From: Amphritea sp.
GTDB lineage: Bacteria > Pseudomonadota > Gammaproteobacteria > Pseudomonadales > Balneatricaceae
Assembly: GCA_025800245.1 (NCBI GenBank)
Contig: JAOXSA010000480.1
Location: 1-32,105, forward strand
Direction: 5' to 3'
Length of the DNA: 32,105 nucleotides
The position numbers and the translations under genes are program-made. The number at the start of each line of letters is the position of its first letter. Positions within the stretch are counted from its first letter, which is position 1. The notes under the pieces were generated by a model, which did not search any database, was not told the origin of the DNA, and saw only the letters and a list, made by a program, of their open reading frames with translations. Of this stretch, positions 25,889-32,105 are shown one piece after another.

Positions 25889-27067
25889 ATGAATGAAAAG
25901 GTAGCAAAACTCTCTGTTTGTAAAAATTGCTCGGCAGAGTTTGAATCAACACTAGCTTCATGTCCTAGCTGTGACGAAGTTGTTTTAGATAGTAAATATC
26001 ATGTTGTTGCTTTAGCTGCCGTAACAGGAGAGCTTATAAGTGATACCTCTTTAAAGAATATTGACTATAAGATTGGTAGTGAATGGCCAATAAATGATGA
26101 TGTTTGCTATCGGTTTATATCTAAAGTAGAGGATAAGTTTAAGAGGAAGAATAAGTTTCATAGTTATTATGGTGAAGAAGAGTCATTGGTGTCTGATTGT
26201 TTTATGGCTTTTTCTGAGAAAAAGAAAAGCTTCTTAGGTATGGCTGATTCGATAATGAAGAGGTTGCGAGACTCTGCAGATAATGTTTCTTGGAGTAACG
26301 TATCTGGAGGTAGTGTAGTCTTTATGCAGTATAGGTATAAGGGGGAAGGTGACTTAGGGAAAGTTTTAGTTATTATGGTTGATAAGAAAGACGGCTTTGA
26401 TTTTGATGGTGACTTGGTCCCGAAGAATGCAGATCATATTAATATTGATGCAATTCGTCAGGCGGCTCTTATTGACTTAGAGGGATTTGTTAAATCTTAT
26501 CCAGAAGTGCCTGAGAATGATACATATCTTAAGTTTATACAAGGGATTTCTAAAGGGGCGTTTTTTACGGAAGCTTTAGGTTGTGAAAAGAAACCAGATA
26601 ACAAAAGATCGGTTCAAGAGTTAACGTTAGCTATTGATGCTTTTTCTGATAAGCATGGTTTGCCACCAAGCTTTTATAATAAAGCTACTAAGGATGTAGA
26701 TTTTGCTTTAGAGCAAGCGTCAAAAAATAAAAAAGCAGTGTCGTTAGATAAAATATCTCAGATAATTGAAGCTGCTTTGCCGGATAACGTTAAGCTTACA
26801 GGCACTTTTAGAAAGTTTGTAAATGCAGGGTTTAGTGTCGATGAATTCTTTGAACCAACCTCTCAAAGTGTAGAAAAGGAGCGCTGGGTCGAAGTGGAAA
26901 GCTCCAATAATAGCTTCAAACTACGTGTATATAAAAAGAAAGTTGGTGGTAGTGGTTCAGGTGCTGAAGTTGAGTTTAATGAAGATGAGTCGACCGTTTT
27001 GATAAAAATTAAAGACCCCAAAGCACTATCTTCTTTAAAAAGGCTAGTAGAGTCAGAAGATGAGTAA
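25889..27067 (+). CDS. NdpA/YejK-like nucleoid-associated protein with zinc ribbon
   Basis: 392 aa. The N-terminus carries CxxC-x10-CxxC (Cys 11, 14, 25, 28), a likely zinc ribbon that I do not associate with standard YejK. From about residue 35 onward the protein follows the 37-kDa nucleoid-associated family (PF04245), with SGGSVVFMQYRYKG, LVIMVDKKDGFDFDGDL, NIDAIRQAALIDLEGF, YLKFIQGISKGAFFTEALGC, then a DAFSDKHGLP stretch and a C-terminal domain ending in acidic repeats. Some family members bind DNA. The DNA is strongly AT-rich, unlike the flanking genes. The end overlaps the next gene by eight bases, so the two form one unit. I infer an acquired, possibly defensive, cassette. Confidence 0.78.
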   Translation: MNEKVAKLSVCKNCSAEFESTLASCPSCDEVVLDSKYHVVALAAVTGELISDTSLKNIDYKIGSEWPINDDVCYRFISKVEDKFKRKNKFHSYYGEEESLVSDCFMAFSEKKKSFLGMADSIMKRLRDSADNVSWSNVSGGSVVFMQYRYKGEGDLGKVLVIMVDKKDGFDFDGDLVPKNADHINIDAIRQAALIDLEGFVKSYPEVPENDTYLKFIQGISKGAFFTEALGCEKKPDNKRSVQELTLAIDAFSDKHGLPPSFYNKATKDVDFALEQASKNKKAVSLDKISQIIEAALPDNVKLTGTFRKFVNAGFSVDEFFEPTSQSVEKERWVEVESSNNSFKLRVYKKKVGGSGSGAEVEFNEDESTVLIKIKDPKALSSLKRLVESEDE

Positions 27068-28250
27068 ATCATCATTTTTTAATCTTTACAATATCATCCG
27101 TGATTTAGATTATAATGTTGAAGATGAACTGTGTAGATTTAAGTTAGATAGTCACATTGATGAGGATAATTTGCGCGATGTTCTCATTCAATGTGATTAC
27201 GAAATTGATCTTTCAACATTGAAAGGACAATTTCTTAACATTAGTCTTGATTCTTCCTCTTGGCTAGGAGGTGTTTGTCCCATTTTTCCATCATGGGAGG
27301 AGTTTTATGACAGGGTAGAGTGGGTTTGTCAGTTTCCGGATGACTTTTACATATTGGAAAGTGATATATCGAGCTTTGATGAAAAGCCTGATGAATATAA
27401 AAGAATTGAGGTTTTGATAAACTTTCGTAAGCTTCTTGCTCGAATGTCTGATCATTGTGTGCCGGAAAAAGGGAGTACAATGGGAAGACAAAAGCTGTTT
27501 TTTCTTATTGATTCTGAATCAGGTGCTAGACGATTTGACATAATTCCTACATCTCAGTGGGAATGGGTTAAAGAAATAAGGGTTACAAATGAAAAGATAA
27601 ATAGCTTAAAGTTTTTGATGGATTCTATGAGCCTTGAAGATTGTCAGAGTTCTGAGCGAAGGTCAGTTATGCGAACTGCTTTTTCTGATGTTGTTGGCTA
27701 CGATGAAAAAATAAACTTAGAATTTCGTAAGGTTGTTGAATGTATTGAAATATTATGTGATAGATATAAAGATCATCACGAGATATTTATCAATAAATTT
27801 AATGTTAGTGAAATCATTAAAGATATAAATGATAAGAATCTACAGTATACATCTAAAATTAGTGAGATAGTTTCTAGTGGGCAAACAAAAGCACTGGCTA
27901 TCCCTGGAGCCTTAGTTGCTATTAGTGCGGTTTTAAAAGTAGATGGTGCTTGGGATGCAATTGGTGTTCTTGTTGGTATCTATCTTACAGCAGCTATAAT
28001 TCACAAAGCCCTGAGTGTTCATAATGATTCATTTGTCAGTATAAAAGATCAGATACTACATGAATTTTCATTGTTTGAAGATCTTAACGAAAATACAGGG
28101 GTGAGAGAAAGGGCTGAAGTAACCCGAAAGAGTTTGAATATTAAGGTTGATGCTGCGATCAAGAGTGTCAATTTTATTAAGCAGGTTGTTTGGTCCACAG
28201 TTGTATTTACTTCATTTTGGATGGTTGCAAACTTGGGGGCTAGCTTCTAG
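27060..28250 (+). CDS. Unknown protein with C-terminal membrane region, partner of NdpA-like gene
   Basis: 396 aa, no family recognised. The first about 270 residues are soluble and acidic, with DSSSWLGGVCPIFPSWEEFY and a block around SGARRFDIIPTSQWEWV. The C-terminal third holds hydrophobic helices at about 278-293 and 299-317 and a last one at about 372-393, with a charged helical hairpin between them. It starts within the last eight bases of the NdpA-like gene and ends 23 bp before a strong terminator, so the pair is a self-contained two-gene unit. A DNA-binding partner plus a membrane protein is a layout seen in abortive defence systems, where the membrane part acts as effector. That role is inference only. 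Confidence 0.72.
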   Translation: MSKSSFFNLYNIIRDLDYNVEDELCRFKLDSHIDEDNLRDVLIQCDYEIDLSTLKGQFLNISLDSSSWLGGVCPIFPSWEEFYDRVEWVCQFPDDFYILESDISSFDEKPDEYKRIEVLINFRKLLARMSDHCVPEKGSTMGRQKLFFLIDSESGARRFDIIPTSQWEWVKEIRVTNEKINSLKFLMDSMSLEDCQSSERRSVMRTAFSDVVGYDEKINLEFRKVVECIEILCDRYKDHHEIFINKFNVSEIIKDINDKNLQYTSKISEIVSSGQTKALAIPGALVAISAVLKVDGAWDAIGVLVGIYLTAAIIHKALSVHNDSFVSIKDQILHEFSLFEDLNENTGVRERAEVTRKSLNIKVDAAIKSVNFIKQVVWSTVVFTSFWMVANLGASF

Positions 28251-28273
28251 GAATTTAAGATTACTAAATCTAT

Positions 28274-28305
28274 AAAAAAATCCCCGCAACAGCGGGGATT
28301 TTTTT
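28274..28305. terminator. Strong bidirectional terminator
   Basis: Seven A, stem TCCCCGC/GCGGGGA with loop AACA, then seven T: a perfect, symmetrical terminator that works in both directions. It serves the gene ending at 28250, and valS from the other side. Confidence 0.93.
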
Positions 28306-28307
28306 AT

Positions 28308-28381
28308 GCTTTTTCTAGCCACTAGCAAGCGGCTTTAGCCGCGGTCGAGCGAGGCGGGCTTTAGCCCGCCGGTCTAGCCAC
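28308..28381 (-). repeat. Variable-stem hairpin element D after valS
   Basis: Read on the minus strand: TGGCTAGACC, stem GGCGGGCT/AGCCCGCC (28353-28370), linker TCGCTCGACC, stem GCGGCT/AGCCGC (28329-28342), then TTGCTAGTGGCTAG and AAAAAGC. This is the same order of boxes as in element B but with different stems. It begins about four bases after the valS stop and has the direction of valS. Confidence 0.88.
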
Positions 28382-28385
28382 GAAT

Positions 28386-31241
28386 TTATAACGCCTCAAT
28401 CTTCGCGAACTGCTCTTTCAATTGATCAAGTTGAGCGTTGAATCCTGCCAACTTCTCCCTTTCTTTTTCCACAACAGCCTCCGGAGCATTGGCCACAAAC
28501 TTATCGTTGCTCAGTTTGCCAGACAGACGACCTGCTTCTTTCTGCAGCTTATCCATCTCTTTCTTCAGACGGGCCAGTTCGGCGTCTTTGTCGATCAGAC
28601 CAGCCATCGGTACCAGTACCTGCATATCGCCAACCAGCTGTACCGCAGACATCGGTGCTTCGTCGCCTTCGTTCAGCCAGGTGATGGAAGACAGGGATGC
28701 CAGTTTGGACAGGAAGGTACGGTTCGCTTCCAGTCGCGCCTGATCTTCCGCGCTGCCGTTCTGAATCAGGATATCCAGCTCTTTCGCCGGGGAGATACCC
28801 ATCTCACCACGGATGTTACGCACGCCGGTGATCACGCCTTTCAGCCAGTTGATATCGGCTTCGGCGGTGGCATCGATCTTAGATTCATCGGCCACAGGGT
28901 AGGCCTGCAGCATGATGGTGTCACCTTCAACACCGGCCAGACCTTTAATGGACTGCCAGATCTCTTCGGTGATGTACGGCATGATCGGGTGGGTCAGTCG
29001 CAGGATCACTTCCAGTGCGCGGACCAGGGTGCGACGGGTGCCGCGCTTGGCTTCAGCAGAGGCGTTGTCGTCCCACAGTACCGGCTTGGACAGTTCCAGA
29101 TACCAGCCGCAGTATTCGTTCCAGATGAAGTCGTAGAGGGTCTGGGAGGCCAGGTCGAAACGGTACTCGTCCAGGTGCTTGGTTACTTCCGCTTCCACTT
29201 TCTGCAGCTCACTGGCGATCCAGCGGTCTGCCAGTGACAGTTCAACATCCCCTCCAGCTTGGCCACAGTCTCCGCCTTCGGTGTTCATCTGCACGTAACG
29301 GGCGGCGTTCCAGATCTTGTTACAGAAGTTACGGTAACCTTCCAGACGCTTCACGTCCCAGTTGATGTCACGGCCGGTGGAGGCCAGTGCCGCCAGGGTG
29401 AAACGCAGGGCGTCGGTACCGTGCGCTGCAATACCTTCTGGGAACTGCTTCTCGGTACGCTTGCCGATCTTTTCAGCCAGTTGTGGCTGCATCATGTTGC
29501 CGGTACGTTTTTCCAGCAGATCCGGCAGGCTGATGCCGTCGATCATATCCAGAGGGTCCAGTACGTTACCTTTGGACTTGGACATCTTGTCGCCGTTCTC
29601 ATCACGGATCAGGCCGGTCACGTAAACGGTTTTGAACGGTACCTGCGGCGTGCCATCTTCATTCTTCATGAAGTGCATGGTCATCATCATCATGCGGGCA
29701 ACCCAGAAGAAGATGATGTCGAAGCCGGTTACCAGAACGTCGGTCGGGTGGAACGTTTGCAGACGCTGGGTGTTTTCAGGCCAACCCAGAGTACCGAAGG
29801 TCCACAGGCCGGAGCTGAACCAGGTATCCAGTACGTCGTCGTCCTGACGCAGCTCGGTTTCCAGATCCAGACCGTACTTTTCACGGGCCGCATCGGCATC
29901 TTTAGCAACGTAGACGTTACCTTCGTTGTCGTAGAACGCCGGAATCCGGTGACCCCACCACAGCTGACGGGAGATACACCAGTCCTGAATGTCACGCATC
30001 CAGGCGAAGAACATGTTTTCGTACTGTTTTGGTACAAACTTGATGTCGCCGTTCTCTACCGCTTCTACCGCAGGGCCAGCCAGAGTCTTGGCATCGGCAA
30101 ACCACTGGTCGGTCAGCATCGGCTCGATCACCACGCCACCACGGTCGCCGTAGGGTACGGTCATATCGTTTTCTTCGATCTTCACCAGCAGGCCGGCTTC
30201 GTCCATATCGGCAACGATCGCCTTACGGGCAGCGAAGCGCTCCATGCCGCGGTATTTCTCCGGCAGGGTTTTGTCCAGCTCGTTGTTTTCGCTGCCGTCG
30301 GTGTTGAAGGTTTCTGCCTCGTCACGGATATCGCCGTTGAGGGTGAGAATGTTGATCATTGGCAGCTGGCAACGCTTGCCGACTTCGTTATCGTTGAAAT
30401 CGTGGGCCGGGGTGATTTTCACACAGCCGGTACCTTTTTCCATGTCGGCGTGCTCGTCGCCCACGATTGGAATGCGGCGGTTAACCAGCGGCAGGATGAT
30501 CTCTTTGCCGATCAGGTCTTTGTAGCGCTCATCTTCCGGGTTTACCGCCACACCGGTATCACCCAGCATGGTTTCCGGACGGGTAGTACCCACCACCAGG
30601 AAGTCTTCGCCTGCAGCGGTTTTAACGCCATCAGCCAGTGGGTAACGCAGGTACCACATCTTGCCTTTGACTTCGCGGTTTTCCACTTCCAGATCGGAGA
30701 TCGCGGTGTGCAGTTTAGGGTCCCAGTTCACCAGACGCTTACCGCGGTAGATCAGGCCTTCGTCATACAGGCGGATAAATACTTCCTGTACGGCGTTGTA
30801 GAAGCCGGAGTCCATGGTGAAGCGTTCGGTTGGCCAGTCAACGGAGTTACCCAGACGACGCATCTGATTGGTGATGGTGCCGCCGGACTCGCCTTTCCAT
30901 TCCCAGATTTTTTCGATGAAGGCGTCGCGGCCCAGATCGTGACGGGATTTCTGCTCTTCAGCGGCCAGTTTACGTTCTACAACCATCTGGGTAGCGATAC
31001 CCGCGTGGTCGGTGCCCACCTGCCACAGGGTGTTCTTACCCTTCATACGCTGGTAACGGGTCAGGGCGTCCATGATTGTGTGCTGGAAAGCGTGACCCAT
31101 GTGCAGGCTGCCGGTGACGTTCGGCGGCGGAATCATGATGCAGTATGAATCACCTTCGCCGGAAGGGGCGAAGTAACCTTTCTCTTCCCAGTTCTTGTAC
31201 AGGGATTCCTCGATCTCGTTAGGCTGGTAGGTGGTATCCAT
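28386..31241 (-). CDS. valS: Valyl-tRNA synthetase
   Basis: 951 aa, the usual length for bacterial ValRS. A class I synthetase that charges tRNA-Val in the cytoplasm. The HIGH motif is HMGH (residues 47-50) in [21 protein letters not shown] lies near residue 551 in [16 protein letters not shown]. The editing domain contains [17 protein letters not shown]. The C-terminal coiled coil ([20 protein letters not shown] to the end) is the normal tRNA-binding arm. The family start [15 protein letters not shown] agrees with the ATG at 31241. holC, a frequent upstream neighbour in gammaproteobacteria, is not seen in the 0.8 kb upstream. Hairpin elements and the four-helix-bundle gene occupy that place. 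Confidence 0.97.
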   Translation of the reverse strand: MDTTYQPNEIEESLYKNWEEKGYFAPSGEGDSYCIMIPPPNVTGSLHMGHAFQHTIMDALTRYQRMKGKNTLWQVGTDHAGIATQMVVERKLAAEEQKSRHDLGRDAFIEKIWEWKGESGGTITNQMRRLGNSVDWPTERFTMDSGFYNAVQEVFIRLYDEGLIYRGKRLVNWDPKLHTAISDLEVENREVKGKMWYLRYPLADGVKTAAGEDFLVVGTTRPETMLGDTGVAVNPEDERYKDLIGKEIILPLVNRRIPIVGDEHADMEKGTGCVKITPAHDFNDNEVGKRCQLPMINILTLNGDIRDEAETFNTDGSENNELDKTLPEKYRGMERFAARKAIVADMDEAGLLVKIEENDMTVPYGDRGGVVIEPMLTDQWFADAKTLAGPAVEAVENGDIKFVPKQYENMFFAWMRDIQDWCISRQLWWGHRIPAFYDNEGNVYVAKDADAAREKYGLDLETELRQDDDVLDTWFSSGLWTFGTLGWPENTQRLQTFHPTDVLVTGFDIIFFWVARMMMMTMHFMKNEDGTPQVPFKTVYVTGLIRDENGDKMSKSKGNVLDPLDMIDGISLPDLLEKRTGNMMQPQLAEKIGKRTEKQFPEGIAAHGTDALRFTLAALASTGRDINWDVKRLEGYRNFCNKIWNAARYVQMNTEGGDCGQAGGDVELSLADRWIASELQKVEAEVTKHLDEYRFDLASQTLYDFIWNEYCGWYLELSKPVLWDDNASAEAKRGTRRTLVRALEVILRLTHPIMPYITEEIWQSIKGLAGVEGDTIMLQAYPVADESKIDATAEADINWLKGVITGVRNIRGEMGISPAKELDILIQNGSAEDQARLEANRTFLSKLASLSSITWLNEGDEAPMSAVQLVGDMQVLVPMAGLIDKDAELARLKKEMDKLQKEAGRLSGKLSNDKFVANAPEAVVEKEREKLAGFNAQLDQLKEQFAKIEAL

Positions 31242-31345
31242 TAATGACTTAGCTCTTAAATTAGCTTGAATTAGGTGGCCCCTGAATCGGGCGAAATTAG
31301 CTCGACATTATAGCGTTGGAACAGGCCTGAGGCGAGAGCTAAGTC

Positions 31346-31409
31346 AGTGGCGAGACGTCGCTTTGCGACTTGCGGGACCGGTGAATGAATTCACCTCGCT
31401 GGAAAAAGC
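31346..31409 (+). repeat. Variable-stem hairpin element E
   Basis: AGTGGCGAGAC, stem GTCGC/GCGAC (31357-31369), linker TTGCGGGACC, stem GGTGAAT/ATTCACC (31380-31395), then TCGCTGGAAAAAGC. It lies 58 bp before the four-helix-bundle gene. Confidence 0.85.
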
Positions 31410-31467
31410 ACTATGGCCTGTGTCAGGATTACCTCTATCCAGTGTGGAACTGACAAAGGGAATTGTT

Positions 31468-31809
31468 ATGAGCTACGAAGATATGGATGTCTGGAAGCGT
31501 GCCTGCCGTTTAAGTTGTGAGATCTATACAACACTTGGGCGCTGCCGGGACTTTGGTTTCAGAGACCAGGTGACCCGAAGCGGCCTGTCTATACCGAGTA
31601 ATATCGCAGAAGGCTTTGAGCGGGGGAGTGATAAAGAGAAGCGTCAGTTTCTTTATTACGCCAAAGGTTCATCTGCTGAGCTGAAAACCCAGATCTATAT
31701 TGGTCAGAGAATCGGTTACATCCATGAAGAAAAGGCGATTCGCTGGCGTAAAGAGATTGCTGTTATTCAGAAGATGTTGGGAGCGCTGATTCGGGGAATC
31801 AGCGAGTAG
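31468..31809 (+). CDS. Four-helix-bundle protein (S23/Avd-like)
   Basis: 113 aa. The whole sequence is the small four-helix-bundle family once called S23 from 23S rRNA intervening sequences, related to Avd of diversity-generating retroelements. Hallmarks are YEDMDVWKRACRLSCEIY, FGFRDQVTRSGLSIPSNIAEGFERGS, REFLYY-like KRQFLYYAKGSSAELKTQIYIG and a basic last helix. Members form pentamers and bind nucleic acids. The frame is open to 31363, but AAAGGG ahead of the ATG at 31468 and the family length fix the start. There is no reverse transcriptase or rRNA gene nearby. Hairpin element E ends 58 bp upstream and element F begins at its stop codon. Confidence 0.9.
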   Translation: MSYEDMDVWKRACRLSCEIYTTLGRCRDFGFRDQVTRSGLSIPSNIAEGFERGSDKEKRQFLYYAKGSSAELKTQIYIGQRIGYIHEEKAIRWRKEIAVIQKMLGALIRGISE

Positions 31810-31880
31810 CGGGAACGCATTGCTAAGCAATGCTTGCTGGTGGCTGGATCGTCACGCAAGCGTGACTAGCTGGAAAAAGC
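31807..31880 (+). repeat. Variable-stem hairpin element F
   Basis: GTAGCGGGAAC (overlapping the stop codon of the four-helix-bundle gene), stem GCATTGC/GCAATGC with loop TAA (31817-31833), linker TTGCTGGTGGCTGGATC, stem GTCACGC/GCGTGAC with loop AA (31851-31866), then TAGCTGGAAAAAGC. Confidence 0.87.
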
Positions 31881-31908
31881 AGGAAAAGCTATGGCGTTTA
31901 TAAAGTAC

Positions 31909-31943
31909 TTTGTAGTGAGGCACGCCCCCGTGCCGAAATCAGC
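31909..31943. repeat. Second palindromic repeat family, copy 2
   Basis: CTTTGTAGTGA, stem GGCACG/CGTGCC with loop CCCC (31919-31934), then GAAATCAGC. It has the same flanks as 24238-24270 with a different stem. Confidence 0.5.
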
Positions 31944-31955
31944 AATGGGTTAAAT

Positions 31956-32030
31956 AGTGGCTGGAACGTGAGCAGAGCTCACCTTGCGGGTGGCTGGATC
32001 GCATTGCGTGCAATGCTTGCTAGAAAGAGC
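31956..32030 (+). repeat. Variable-stem hairpin element G
   Basis: AGTGGCTGGAAC, stem GTGAGC/GCTCAC with loop AGA (31968-31982), linker CTTGCGGGTGGCTGGATC, stem GCATTGC/GCAATGC with loop GT (32001-32016), then TTGCTAGAAAGAGC. The second stem equals the first stem of element F, so stem types recur in different positions. Confidence 0.85.
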
Positions 32031-32063
32031 TTGAAGGGGGTGGGATTAGACGACACATTGATT

Positions 32064-32105
32064 CGCCACCCGCCACCCGCCACCCGCCACCCGCCACCCG
32101 CCACC
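32064..32105. repeat. Heptanucleotide tandem repeat (CGCCACC) at the window edge
   Basis: Six perfect copies of CGCCACC run to the last base of the window, so the array probably continues. On the other strand the unit reads GGTGGCG, close to the GGGTGGC part of the linker in element G. No coding frame is evident around it. Confidence 0.9.

Noticed and set aside
29259-31148. 629-codon frame on the plus strand
   Set aside because: It lies wholly antisense to valS, whose synthetase motifs are certain. The long frame is a by-product of valS codon usage.
31270-31303. Third copy of the GTAG/GAA palindrome family upstream of valS
   Set aside because: It shares GAAATTAGC, but the stem is only about four base pairs and the left flank does not match.
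31468-31809. Diversity-generating retroelement
   Set aside because: An Avd-like protein is present, but I found no reverse transcriptase and no template/variable repeat pair with adenine-specific differences in the window.

Overview
The window looks like the chromosome of a marine-type gammaproteobacterium, probably in or near Oceanospirillales. This is inferred from the gene families (CdaR, YacL/UPF0231, PykA-type pyruvate kinase, an HmuSTUV heme system, MASE3 GGDEF/EAL proteins) and from protein style. No rRNA or tRNA gene was seen. Most of the window has the balanced base composition of a core chromosome. The segment from about 24.5 kb, and above all 25.8-28.25 kb, is visibly AT-rich and looks acquired.

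Layout. (1) 1-817: unassigned DNA, then an internally deleted IS30-family remnant with recognisable inverted ends that abuts the eno stop codon. (2) 818-6473, minus strand: cdaR, glycerate 2-kinase, pykA and eno. Together these convert glycerate to 2-phosphoglycerate, PEP and pyruvate under a sugar-diacid/glycerate regulator. (3) 6574-7197: no intact gene, with a likely IS5-like fragment. (4) 7198-10416, minus: a periplasmic solute-binding protein and a HAMP-PAS-GGDEF-EAL protein in one operon. (5) 10646-12852, minus: a bufferin (copper-binding RiPP-like) operon bufA-bufB-bufC. Its precursor carries two tandem metallophore units and a lipobox. (6) 13168-15744, plus: a MASE3-GGDEF-EAL protein. 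(7) 15965-22653, plus: a Fur-box-associated heme uptake locus: TonB-dependent receptor, hemP (54 codons), hmuS, hmuT, hmuU, hmuV and a periplasmic protein resembling the C-terminal domain of CcmI. (8) 22654-25789: yacL, a DUF302 protein, an unknown three-helix membrane protein and a DUF2726 protein, set among many hairpin repeats. (9) 25889-28250: an AT-rich two-gene cassette of a zinc-ribbon NdpA/YejK-like nucleoid-associated protein and an unknown protein with a C-terminal membrane region, closed by a strong terminator. (10) 28386-31241, minus: valS. (11) 31346-32105: a small four-helix-bundle (S23/Avd-like) gene wedged between hairpin elements, then a heptanucleotide tandem repeat running off the window.

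The most unusual structure is a family of intergenic elements between 23.0 and 32.1 kb, with a decayed relative near 18.2 kb. Short linker boxes are conserved (GTGGCTxGAxC, TTGCTxGACC, and a closing GGCTxGAAAAAGC), while the perfect palindromic stems between them differ from copy to copy. In a tandem array of four 94-bp units the stems differ by paired, compensatory changes. Several copies start within a few bases of a stop codon and point in the direction of the gene. One pair encloses the four-helix-bundle gene. The best candidates for an undescribed system are this repeat family with its possible partner protein, and the NdpA-like/membrane-protein cassette.
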